Part shown: positions 1-8,921 of the stretch, in pieces | Layout: each line of letters opens with the position of its first letter | How positions within the stretch are numbered: position 1 is the first letter of the stretch | NCBI GenBank assembly: GCA_036495685.1 | Contig: DASXMJ010000212.1 | Coordinates: 1-48,821, forward strand | Direction: 5' to 3' | DNA: 48,821 bases | Origin: Candidatus Binataceae bacterium | GTDB lineage: Bacteria; Desulfobacterota; Binatia; Binatales; Binataceae | Made by a program: the position numbers and the translations under genes | Notes under the pieces: model-generated | The model's database searches: none | The model's input: the letters and a program-made list of their open reading frames with translations, nothing else | Told to the model about the DNA's origin: nothing

Positions 1-260
1 GCCCCCCATGCCGGAGGACTGTCCCGCCAGGCCCGGAGGGTTATCTCCACCGCCATCGAGCTGGCGACTTCCCCCCCTTCGTAGCCGCCTACGCCATCGG
101 CAACGGCGAACACTGCATTGTGGGCGCTTTCGATCAGATGACCGCAGGAATCCTCGTTGTGCGAGCGCTTGGTACCGACATCCGAGAGCGCTGCCAAATC
201 AAAGGCCAGCGCTTCGGGAGCGGAACTGGACGGGCTCAGAGGCGGTTGGTTAGCACTCAC
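1..260 (-). CDS. PP2C-family protein serine/threonine phosphatase, N-terminal part (runs off left edge)
   Basis: The reverse strand from a GTG at 258-260 stays open to the window edge, giving about 86 residues. After a Pro/Ser-rich start of about 20 residues come two PP2C signatures: SDVGTKRSHNEDS (motif 1, with the metal-binding Asp region and the NED) and VADGVGGYEGGEVAS (motif 2, ADGxGG followed by GExAS). These are the hallmarks of bacterial Stp1/PrpC-type phosphatases, which remove phosphate from Ser/Thr of proteins phosphorylated by Hanks-type kinases, using two Mn/Mg ions. The C-terminal two thirds lie outside the window. The start is uncertain: another in-frame GTG lies 15 bases upstream and neither has a clear Shine-Dalgarno sequence. 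The family call is firm; substrate and cognate kinase are unknown. Confidence 0.85.
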   Translation of the reverse strand, partial: MSANQPPLSPSSSAPEALAFDLAALSDVGTKRSHNEDSCGHLIESAHNAVFAVADGVGGYEGGEVASSMAVEITLRAWRDSPPAWG

Positions 261-355
261 CGGTGGTTGGGGCCGCACAGGATAGCAGAAAAGATCAGGG
301 GCGAACGACGCATCTCCCACGCCGCTCGCCCCTTGGGTTAGTCAATCAAGCGAGC

Positions 356-2014
356 TCAGGCCGGTCTGGCGGCCAGAATCGTCTCCTTGCCACGCTTGCG
401 GGAATTGCGGGAGAAGTAGATAGCCCCATAGATACCCCACACGATCGAGATTCCCACTGCCATTAACGGCTCCTTCACGCTGCCCAGGCCCATGAGCGGA
501 CCAATGATGTAAAAGGCCATGCAGGCAACATTGGCGACCGCGCCGAACACGGGAATGGCCATGTGTTTGAGCCCGTGGAACATGTCATGCTCTCGATATG
601 CCACTATACAGATGATGTTGGTGAGTCCGTAGACCGCAAAAGTCCCGAAGTTGGAGATCAGAGTCACCAGGGCCAGCCCGTTCGGCATCGCGGTGAGTGA
701 CGCGTTGGAACTCATGCCGAAAGCGTACCAGATGTTGTGCGGCAGAGTGGCGATGGTCTTATCGTCGGGAGCTGAGGCGCCGGCGAAGAAGTAGATGGCC
801 GCGTAGCCACCGAGGATCGCCGAGATAACTGCGAGGGTCCAAATCGCGCGATGCGGGGTCAGGTTATCGCCGTGCAGGAAGCCGAAGTGCTCAGGAACTT
901 CCGCGTCACGACCCATCGCATAGGTGACGCGCGCTCCGGTGTTAATGCAGCTCAGGGTCGTGCCAATCAGGGCGAGAAAGACGGTCAGCGCTGTGACCAG
1001 CATGAAGGCTTCGCCGTGTCCACCCAGCAGCACATTGCCGATGATGGTACACATGTCGCCGATCGGTGCCGCCGATCCCTTGGCGTCTGCAAGGCTGTAC
1101 GCGCTGCTCATGAAGTAATTGGCAGCAAAGTACTCGATCATGTAGCAGAACAGTCCTTGAATGGTCAGCGAAAGAAGCACGCCGCGCGGAATGTCGCGGG
1201 TCGGGTTTTTCGCTTCTTCACCCAGGGAGGTAACCGACTCGAAGCCGACCAAGAGGAAGATCGCGATAGTCGCCTGCAACATGACAAAGCTGAAGTTATG
1301 CGGCGCGATGACTGAGAAGGCGCTGGGGTGCGAAGGAGCGTCGCCGGCAAGGCCGTAGTGCAGCACCTTGGTGGTCCCGTCCAGTAGCATGCCCGTGGAC
1401 CCAGCCGGGTGGCCCAGCCGGTAGGCGATCGCGAGCGCCGAGAAGAACAGCAGGGCGATGATCTGGATTCCATTGATGGCAATGTTGACCATCGTGGATC
1501 CATTCACGCCGCGATAGGCGATAAAGGCGACCACGAACGAAAAAATCACCGCGATGAGGGCCATGAAGACCGGACCCGGAATCGCGGAGTTCATCGTGCC
1601 CGGCGCCACGGTGCCCACGATGTAGCCGATCATGATGCCCATGGTCGCGACCATCGCGCCCGGATAGACCCAGTAGTAAAGGTGCGACGCCCAGCCGATC
1701 ACGAACTTGGCAATGCGCGCGAACCGATATGCGTGAGTCTTGCTCAGAAAGGCCTGTTCGGCGAAAAAGTAGGAACTGCCCGCGCCTGGGTAGAGCTTGG
1801 CCAGCTCCGAGTACGATACGGCGGTAGCGTAAGCGAGCATCAGCGCCGCGAAAATTCCCGCCCACATCGTAGTCCCCGAGGGGAATGCGTAGCCCGCCTG
1901 GACGACGAAGGTGATCCACAAAAACGCACCCGGCGCAATCAGCGCCATGGCGTTAACCGTTACGCCGGTAAGTCCCAGCGTCGGTATCATCTTGGCTTCG
2001 GATTTCTCTGCCAT
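356..2014 (-). CDS. APC-superfamily amino acid/polyamine permease
   Basis: A protein of 552 residues with about 12 hydrophobic segments through the length, as expected for an inner-membrane amino acid-polyamine-organocation (APC) carrier. The first segment carries the APC-like glycine-rich stretch GLTGVTVNAMALIAPGAF (residues about 14-31), and TM6 to TM8 include VGFESVTSLGEEAKNPTRDIP, matching the family's conserved GFE...EEAKNPxRxIP motif. The start is supported by AAGGAGG just upstream of ATG. The gene is monocistronic as seen, 285 bases downstream of the PII gene on the same strand. PII proteins often control nitrogen-compound uptake, so an amino acid or amine substrate is plausible, but specificity cannot be read from sequence. 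Confidence 0.88.
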   Translation of the reverse strand: MAEKSEAKMIPTLGLTGVTVNAMALIAPGAFLWITFVVQAGYAFPSGTTMWAGIFAALMLAYATAVSYSELAKLYPGAGSSYFFAEQAFLSKTHAYRFARIAKFVIGWASHLYYWVYPGAMVATMGIMIGYIVGTVAPGTMNSAIPGPVFMALIAVIFSFVVAFIAYRGVNGSTMVNIAINGIQIIALLFFSALAIAYRLGHPAGSTGMLLDGTTKVLHYGLAGDAPSHPSAFSVIAPHNFSFVMLQATIAIFLLVGFESVTSLGEEAKNPTRDIPRGVLLSLTIQGLFCYMIEYFAANYFMSSAYSLADAKGSAAPIGDMCTIIGNVLLGGHGEAFMLVTALTVFLALIGTTLSCINTGARVTYAMGRDAEVPEHFGFLHGDNLTPHRAIWTLAVISAILGGYAAIYFFAGASAPDDKTIATLPHNIWYAFGMSSNASLTAMPNGLALVTLISNFGTFAVYGLTNIICIVAYREHDMFHGLKHMAIPVFGAVANVACMAFYIIGPLMGLGSVKEPLMAVGISIVWGIYGAIYFSRNSRKRGKETILAARPA

Positions 2015-2299
2015 CTTTCCTCCTTGCTCCAGCTAGTGTCTTGCTCTATCCATCGCAAGTTCTAGCCATGACCATACTGGTGGTCGTTCGGGCCTCCTCC
2101 GCAAGAAGGATGCCATTGCAAGGTCTTAAAAATGCAAAATGAAATGGTAATGGTGAGAGAGCGCCGCGCCCGCCGTTGCCTATGCGTCAGGCAGACGCCC
2201 GCCGGATGGTCATCGTTTTGAAAGCTAGTCGTCGGTCAGAGAGCAAGACGGCACGCCACAATCGTGTCTAGTTGAACACGTCCGCAGACGCGGTTGTGC

Positions 2300-3212
<913 letters not shown>

Positions 3213-4139
3213 ATGGCTAATCGTTTGTCGTCGGCGCAAGTGACCGCTCTGTACGAGAAACTCAGCAATTGGGGCAGATGGGGCAAGGAGGATCAGCGTG
3301 GCGCACTCAACTTTATCACCGACGCCAAGCGCGCCGCGGCAGCGAAACTAGTCAAGAGTGGCGAGGCGGTTTCCCTGGCCTTGCCGCTTGCGACCATCGC
3401 GGCGGCCGACAACCCCACCCCGGTGACTCACCTGATGGTGCAGGCGGGTTTCGATTCGCACGAGATGCCGCTCCCCTATGCGGGCGACTACTTCGCGATC
3501 GCTCCACACGGGATGGCCAACACTCACCTCGACGCACTTTGCCACGTTTTTTACAAAGGCAAGATGTACAACGGGTTCGACGCGGGGGAAGTCGGCTCGC
3601 ATGGCGCGAATCGATGCGCTATCGATGTGGCGCGCGCAGGCATTATCGGCCGCGGCGTGCTGCTCGATATTCCGAAGGTGCGCAAAGTCGATTGGATTGA
3701 GCCAGGCGACAGGATTTTCCCCGAAGAACTCGACGCGGCAGAGCGTGCCCACGGCGTCCGCGTCGAGGAAGGCGACGTGCTTCTCATCCGTACCGGCCGT
3801 TCCGCACGACGCAAGGCCAAAGGCGGGTGGGACCCGATGCGAGTGGGTCTGCCCGGACTCGATGCAACCTGCCTGCCGTGGCTCCACGAGCGCAAGATTG
3901 CGGTGCTGGGCTCCGACAGCGTCAGCGACGTGACCCCGAGCGGCGACCAGGAGCATCCCCTGCCGATTCACGTCGGCACCTTGGTCATCATGGGAATTCA
4001 TCTGATTGATAATGCCGACTTCGATGCGCTCTCGGCCGCCTGTGCCAAAGCGGGCCGCTACGAGTTCATGTTCTCACTGTGCCCGCTCATTCTCGAGCGG
4101 GGTACCGCCTCGCCCGTGAACCCGATCGCAATCTTGTAG
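3213..4139 (+). CDS. Cyclase family protein (kynurenine-formamidase-like metal hydrolase)
   Basis: A 308-residue protein of the cyclase family (PF04199). This family includes KynB-type arylformamidases, isatin hydrolases and polyketide-cyclase-like enzymes. The metal-binding signature is seen as HGMANTHLDALCH around residues 99-111, equivalent to HxGTHxDxPxH. A second conserved part, DVLLIRTG followed by GL, then SDSVSDVTPS, matches the C-terminal half. The protein is longer than KynB (about 210 residues) and resembles the larger cyclase proteins of aromatic or cyclic compound degradation. The start has AGGAG 12 bases upstream. The amidohydrolase gene follows after 53 bases on the same strand, so the two probably act in one pathway. 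The substrate is unknown. Confidence 0.85.
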   Translation: MANRLSSAQVTALYEKLSNWGRWGKEDQRGALNFITDAKRAAAAKLVKSGEAVSLALPLATIAAADNPTPVTHLMVQAGFDSHEMPLPYAGDYFAIAPHGMANTHLDALCHVFYKGKMYNGFDAGEVGSHGANRCAIDVARAGIIGRGVLLDIPKVRKVDWIEPGDRIFPEELDAAERAHGVRVEEGDVLLIRTGRSARRKAKGGWDPMRVGLPGLDATCLPWLHERKIAVLGSDSVSDVTPSGDQEHPLPIHVGTLVIMGIHLIDNADFDALSAACAKAGRYEFMFSLCPLILERGTASPVNPIAIL

Positions 4140-4192
4140 GCCGTGGGTTCACGGCGCGGTCGAGAACGCGCACTTTGACGTGGAGAATTCAC

Positions 4193-5392
4193 ATGAAAGC
4201 TGACTCTCTGGTTATCGACTGCGATGGTCACATCCTGGAGCCGCCGGATCTGTGGGAGAAATACATCGACCCCAAGTATCGCGAGCGCGCGATGCGCATA
4301 CGGGTCGGAGACGACCGGTTTGAGTATCTGGAAATAGACGGGAAGCGCGCCAAGATGACTGCGCCCGGCCTCCTAGGCTCGTTGGGCGGCATGGGTAAGC
4401 GAGTCGAGGAAGCGAAGCGTTTGCGCGAAACGGCGATGCGTGGCGGCGCCACACGTCCGGAGGACGTGCGCGCGGTACAGCCCAAGCCCGAAGATACCTA
4501 TCTGAAAGGTGCAGCCTTCGGCACCATGGTTATGAAGGAACGCCTCCAGCTCCTCGACGAGGAAGGCATGCAGAAAGCGCTGCTCTACCCCACCATCGGG
4601 CTTCTCTGGGAAGCGGAATTGTTCGATGCCGAACTCTCAAGCGCCTATTGCCGCGCATACAATCGATGGATCGCAGACTTCTGCCGCGACTCCGGCGGAC
4701 GGCTCGTTCCGATCGCCCATCTGTCGCTGGGCGATCCTGCGGAAGCAGCCGGTGAACTTAGGCGAGCGGTTGAGGACGGATGCAAAGGGGCTTTCGTATG
4801 TCCATTCACCATCACCCGGATACCGCATGGCGACCCGGCTCACGATGCGGTGTTCGCGGCCGCGCAAGACCTCGACGTGCCGCTTGCGATTCATCCGACC
4901 TTCGAACCGGTAGCGTTCGGAATTCATCATCGTTACGACAATTTCCAATGGGCCGCGTGGTATTTCGATCTGTTTGCCGGGCAGGGCGTCCAGCATGCGT
5001 TCGGGACCTTCTTTCAGTTTGGCGTGTTCGATCGCTTTCCGAAGCTGCGCGTCATAGTGCTCGAATCGCAGGCAGGATGGATTGGATATTTTCTCGATCG
5101 CGGCGACGCGATCTTCAACGGCACGACCTTAGGGGCGACGGTGCGGCTTAAGGAAAAGCCGTCGTACTACTTCAAGCGGCAATGCTGGATCTCGGCCGAC
5201 CCAGACGAACGAACCATCGCGTCGCTGATGCCGCTCGTCGGTGAGGACAAGTTCTTCTGGGCAAGCGACTACCCGCATCCTGATCATCCTGGCAACTACC
5301 TCGAAGAACTGCAGGGAATGATCGCTTCGATGGCGGACTCGGGCAAACGTGCGGTCCTCGGCGAAAACGTGGCTAAGGTTTACCGCGTCTAA
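4193..5392 (+). CDS. Amidohydrolase-2 family metal-dependent hydrolase (ACMSD/LigW-like)
   Basis: A 399-residue TIM-barrel hydrolase of the PF04909 type. The N terminus VIDCDGHILEPPDLWEKYI carries the D-x-H-type metal motif and the EPPDLW common in this group; residues near the C terminus, FWASDYPHPD, carry the conserved metal-binding Asp. Members include 2-amino-3-carboxymuconate-semialdehyde decarboxylase and 5-carboxyvanillate decarboxylase; many others in soil bacteria are uncharacterised. I chose the ATG at 4193 because it begins the conserved domain and has GGAG a few bases upstream; an open frame extending 114 bases further overlaps the cyclase gene. It is probably co-transcribed with the cyclase. 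Decarboxylase or hydrolase activity cannot be decided here. Confidence 0.88.
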   Translation: MKADSLVIDCDGHILEPPDLWEKYIDPKYRERAMRIRVGDDRFEYLEIDGKRAKMTAPGLLGSLGGMGKRVEEAKRLRETAMRGGATRPEDVRAVQPKPEDTYLKGAAFGTMVMKERLQLLDEEGMQKALLYPTIGLLWEAELFDAELSSAYCRAYNRWIADFCRDSGGRLVPIAHLSLGDPAEAAGELRRAVEDGCKGAFVCPFTITRIPHGDPAHDAVFAAAQDLDVPLAIHPTFEPVAFGIHHRYDNFQWAAWYFDLFAGQGVQHAFGTFFQFGVFDRFPKLRVIVLESQAGWIGYFLDRGDAIFNGTTLGATVRLKEKPSYYFKRQCWISADPDERTIASLMPLVGEDKFFWASDYPHPDHPGNYLEELQGMIASMADSGKRAVLGENVAKVYRV

Positions 5393-5624
5393 GCCGCAGA
5401 CCTCGATTCCTCTCCTTCGGCATTAGCTGCGGCGCCTCGCACGCGCTGGTTTCGAAGGCCGAGGCGCGCCGCTCGCTGAGGGGTCGGAAGAATCCTGCGT
5501 TTCACGGAAATTCACCGAAGCTCGGTTTTCTCGCATCGCCGGGCACGCCCTCTTCCGGGCGGAGAGAGTTTACGACCGGACCGCCTCGCTGCAACCCGGT
5601 CGACCACTAGCGGCGGGTGGCGCG

Positions 5625-6779
5625 CTAGTTCTTGAGCCCGGGCACCATCGCTTCAATCTTGATGGGAATCTCAAACGAGACTTCCTGCGGCAGCTTGCAT
5701 ATGCTGTCGTTGCACTCCTGAAACCTGAAAGTGCCTGCGATCTTGCTGGTGCCGGGTTTCACCCTTCCACTGACTACAATGCTGCCTCTGCCCTGAAACG
5801 AGCCTTCATAAACCGGCAGAGTTTCGCCCAGCGCTTTGAATTCGAGCGGCACTGCAGGTGGCAAAGCGATGGATTGCTGCGCAACCACGTCGCCCGCGAA
5901 GATCAAACTCGTCGCCACATAGTTTTCTGGTAAGGGTTGGCCGTAGATGTGCCATCCGGGTGCGATCGCGATGTCCACCGCGACCCCCAGTTCCTGGCCG
6001 GGTGCAGCCTGAGCGCTCGACAGCGAGATTTTCGCCTGTACGTCTTCAGCGCCTATACTCACCGACGCCTGGTCTCCGACCACGTTGAAGTCGGCGAGCA
6101 GAATTCCCGATGCGGTCGGACGTGTCTGATAGTTGGGCAGGAAGTACTTGTCTTTCACCGTTCCGTCCGCGGCGAGCACATAGTCACCCGGGAACGGGAT
6201 GCCATAGAACATGTTGCCCTCGGGAATGTTGGTATTGAGAATCCCGAACTTTCGGATCACCGCGCTGCCCGGATCGGAGAGCAGCGGATAGCTTATCTGA
6301 TGCGCATCGGCAAATCGCTTGAGGGTGGCCTTTGAATCATAACTGACCGCGGCTACTCCCAGACCTGCCTTCTGCAAGGCTGGAGGTGACTGTTGCAGCT
6401 CGACGAGCTGGGTGCGGCAGAACGGTCACCAATCGGCGCTGCGGGTGAAAACCAGCAGCATTCCTTTGGGTCCCATCAGGTCGTGCAGAGTCAGCCGCCG
6501 CCCGCTTTGATCCTCGAGCGCGAAGTCCGGGACCTTGCTGCCGACGGCAGGGCCGGTCTTAAGATCGGCGTTTTGCAAATCGACGAATTTTTTGAATTCG
6601 GCGGGATCGATCTTTTCTCCCGATCCCATTTTTTTGAGAATGCCATTGATCAATTCTGTGTTGTCCATAGGCGTGTCCTCCTGAGCGGCCGACCCACGCG
6701 CCGCGCCACCGGGCATCAGCAACCACAGGCCGACTACCGTGGCGAAGACTATCTTTGCACACCAGAAAGATCGACGCAT
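5625..6779 (-). CDS. Predicted selenoprotein: secreted redoxin (UPFC motif) fused to a DsbD N-terminal-like domain
   Basis: Reading through one in-frame TGA at 6426-6428 gives a 384-residue protein. Residues 1-33 look like a signal peptide (basic MRRSFWCAK, then a hydrophobic stretch). Residues about 75-220 form an AhpC/TSA or Prx-like redoxin domain (GSKVPDFALEDQSGRRLTL, then LVFTRSADW-U-PFCRTQLVELQQ). The TGA replaces the first Cys of the usual SADWCPxC motif, giving UxxC. Residues about 235-384 resemble the nDsbD domain, with GWHIYGQPLP and the redox pair in ECNDSICKLPQ. Both halves are in the same frame and both match one family across the TGA, so a selenocysteine codon is more likely than a stop. 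A perfect stem-loop follows the UGA. Predicted role: periplasmic thiol-disulfide exchange or peroxide reduction. The alternative is a nonsense mutation or sequencing error at exactly the catalytic Cys. Confidence 0.82.
6396..6428 (-). promoter_or_regulatory. Candidate bacterial SECIS element after in-frame UGA
   Basis: The UGA occupies 6426-6428. On the coding strand 21 bases separate it from the apical loop of a perfect 6-bp hairpin, CAGCTC-GTC-GAGCTG (6396-6410, loop 6402-6404). An outer CTG/CAG pairing could extend it across an internal loop. The loop begins with G. Bacterial SECIS elements sit directly downstream of UGA, with the loop about 16-37 bases away and a G at the start of the loop, so position and shape fit. 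SelB binding is inferred; no sel genes are in the window. Confidence 0.65.
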
Positions 6780-6886
6780 GGTTCATCCAAACGCAAGATC
6801 GGCATCCGGATCGCAACTGCGAGCCGGTCGGAAAATCACAAAGGGCGGCCGCCATGCTTAAAGCAGCCGGCTGGAGCCTGGCCTAA

Positions 6887-8080
6887 CTACGGCAGCATGC
6901 CGGCCTGAATGACGGTTGACTCGGTCTGCGGCGGAAGGCGCGGCGGCTGCTTGCGCTTCATCGCCTTTTCCAGGATTGGGGCGAGCCGCTCGGACTTCTC
7001 CCTGGCGAGCTTTTCCTCGCGACTCTTGAAGTCAGGCAGAACCTTTTCCGCAAAAAGGTTGAGCGACGAACAGATGTCCTCGTGTTTATTGTTGCCGGCC
7101 TGGGAAATAAACACCACCTGATCGACGCCAACTTCTTCATATTCGTGCAGGCGTTTGCGGATGAAATCCGGCGTACCGACGCAGGCGTGGTCGCCGCCCG
7201 CTCCCGGAATATTGATCGGGTGGCGCCGGTAGTTCTGCCAGATGTTGGTCTTGCCGGGCTCGTGCCGGCCGAACACGTAGTGATGGCCGAGCGCGTAGGA
7301 GAAAAACTTGAGCCCGTCTTCGCCCATCGCCCGCGCCCGCTCCTGGTCAGGATCACACATGAAGCCGGTCACGATGGCGATGTTTGCATTGATCGCGTGG
7401 CCGATCGGCTCGCATTCATTTTCGAGCGTGGTGTAGTAGTCGTTGACCCACTGGCGCGCCTCGTCCGGCGTTACGAACGCAAAGGTCAGCGCGCCGATCC
7501 CGAGCTTGGCGGCGAGGTGGATGGTTTCGCGGCGTGAACATGCGACCCACAGCGGAGGATGGGGCTTCTGCACCGGCTTGGGCACCACGTTGCGCACCGG
7601 CATCTTGAAGTACTTGCCCTCGTGTCCGAGGAACGGATCTTCGACGAACATCCGTGCAATCGCGCCCAGCGACTCCTGCCACATGTCGCGCTTGTCCGCG
7701 CGCGGAATCAGGAAGCCGCCAAGTTCCGCTTCGGCCGAAGATTCCCCGGTCCCGAACTCGACGCGCCCGTTGCTGACCAGGTCCAGCGTGGCGATCCGCT
7801 CCGCGACTCGCGCTGGATGGTTATAGCTGGGGGGCAGCAATACGATTCCGTGCCCGAGCCGGATGCGCTTGGTGCGCTGACTGCACGCGGCGAGAAAGAT
7901 TTCCGGGGCGGATGAATGTGCATATTCCTCAAGAAAGTGATGCTCGACTTCCCACATGTGGTCGATGCCGAGTCGGTCGGCGAGCTCGACCTGGTCGAGC
8001 GCGTCCTGAAACAGTTTCAGTTCCTGGCCCGGCGTCCAGGGACGCGGCAGTTGATGCTCATAGAAGGTGCCGAATTTCAT
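6887..8080 (-). CDS. LLM class flavin-dependent oxidoreductase (bacterial luciferase-like)
   Basis: A 397-residue luciferase-like TIM-barrel monooxygenase. It starts MKFGTFYEHQLPRPW, the common beta-1 strand of the group, and carries DHMWEVEHHFLEEYAHSSAPE, LGHGIVLLPPSYNHPARVAERIATLDLVSNGRVEFG-type sequence in the middle (the conserved LLM core) and PHPPLWVACSRRETI. The family uses FMNH2 or F420H2 to oxidise aldehydes, ketones, sulfonates or similar compounds. The C-terminal 50 residues are Lys/Arg/Pro-rich and longer than usual. The TetR gene lies 32 bases upstream on the same strand, so the regulator and oxidoreductase may form one transcript controlled by the operator at 8812-8825. The substrate is unknown. 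Confidence 0.9.
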   Translation of the reverse strand: MKFGTFYEHQLPRPWTPGQELKLFQDALDQVELADRLGIDHMWEVEHHFLEEYAHSSAPEIFLAACSQRTKRIRLGHGIVLLPPSYNHPARVAERIATLDLVSNGRVEFGTGESSAEAELGGFLIPRADKRDMWQESLGAIARMFVEDPFLGHEGKYFKMPVRNVVPKPVQKPHPPLWVACSRRETIHLAAKLGIGALTFAFVTPDEARQWVNDYYTTLENECEPIGHAINANIAIVTGFMCDPDQERARAMGEDGLKFFSYALGHHYVFGRHEPGKTNIWQNYRRHPINIPGAGGDHACVGTPDFIRKRLHEYEEVGVDQVVFISQAGNNKHEDICSSLNLFAEKVLPDFKSREEKLAREKSERLAPILEKAMKRKQPPRLPPQTESTVIQAGMLP

Positions 8081-8112
8081 GATGCGGGGACGTTGCTCCT
8101 TGGGATGTGCTG

Positions 8113-8784
8113 CTACGGTCGAGCTTTCGCGCCGTCGACAAACAGCGTCCGCTCGACCATATCGATGACTTCATGCTTGCGATGTTCGATGGATTTCGGA
8201 TCGAACAGGTTGACGTTCCACAGCCGCTTCACCACTGCTGCGGTCGTGAAGTAGCCGGTGATGATTGAATTCAGGGTCTGCAGAAAATTGAACGAATCCA
8301 GCTCCGACCGGAAGGCACCTTCGCGCTGCCCGCGAAAGATAAAGTTCACCCCGAGCGCGTTGAGCGGCGGCAAGCGGCGCTTCATCACGGTCCGCCCCAC
8401 GCCGCTTTCGTCGGCGAATTCCTTCCACAGCAGTTTCATCGCATCGGGCTTGCGCGCAATGAAGTCGATCGAATCGGCGATTGCCTTGCGCATCTGCTCC
8501 TGTGGCCCTCCCGGGCTCGCCATGACCAGGCGCGCCGAATCCTCCATCGCGTTGAAAATCTGGTCCAGCACCGACAGATAAAGCTGCTGCTTGGAGGGAA
8601 AATGATGCAGCAGGGAGGGCGCCTTGATGCCGATGCGCTTGGCGATATCGCGCAGGCTGGTACCCCGATAGCCGCGATCCGAGAACAACGAGAGGGCGAC
8701 CTGCAACACCCGATCGCGGGTGTCCAGACCGCGGCTGAGGGGAACGACCCGGGTGGCAAGACGATGGCTCCGGGAACTCTTCAT
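8113..8784 (-). CDS. TetR family transcriptional regulator
   Basis: A 223-residue protein with the TetR N-terminal helix-turn-helix: RDRVLQVALSLFSDRGY, then SLRDIAKRIGIKAPSLLHHF (residues about 23-62), including the typical YxGTSLRDIA and LLHHFPSKQQLY. The C-terminal ligand domain is all-helical in appearance and belongs to no subfamily I can name. It stands upstream of the LLM gene on the same strand and divergent from an amidase gene. A perfect CTAACG-CT-CGTTAG palindrome lies 28 bases before its start, consistent with autoregulation and control of the divergent amidase. The ligand is probably the amidase or LLM substrate or product. Confidence 0.92.
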   Translation of the reverse strand: MKSSRSHRLATRVVPLSRGLDTRDRVLQVALSLFSDRGYRGTSLRDIAKRIGIKAPSLLHHFPSKQQLYLSVLDQIFNAMEDSARLVMASPGGPQEQMRKAIADSIDFIARKPDAMKLLWKEFADESGVGRTVMKRRLPPLNALGVNFIFRGQREGAFRSELDSFNFLQTLNSIITGYFTTAAVVKRLWNVNLFDPKSIEHRKHEVIDMVERTLFVDGAKARP

Positions 8785-8811
8785 AGGGGCTCTGGCCGGT
8801 CCCCATCGTAT

Positions 8812-8825
8812 CTAACGCTCGTTAG
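8812..8825. promoter_or_regulatory. Predicted TetR-type operator
   Basis: CTAACGCTCGTTAG is a perfect 6-2-6 inverted repeat in the 137-base gap between the divergent TetR and amidase genes. CTAACG half-sites of this form, related to TAACG/CGTTA, are usual for TetR-family repressors that bind next to their own gene. Its position allows one repressor to control both directions. Confidence 0.7.
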
Positions 8826-8921
8826 GTAGTCAAACCTGTGTGGCCACTGGGCACATTCTCCTCTTTCACTTTCAACCGTAGTAGAAGTCGTGGTGAGAAA
8901 CACCATCCGGAGGGTCCTGCG

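Noticed and set aside
5429-5472. Near-perfect GC hairpin between the amidohydrolase and selenoprotein genes
   Set aside because: Stem is interrupted and lacks a T tract on either strand; too weak to call a terminator.
6426-6428. TGA as an ordinary stop ending a 117-residue protein
   Set aside because: The protein would end in the middle of its active-site loop, while the rest of the same domain continues in frame after it.
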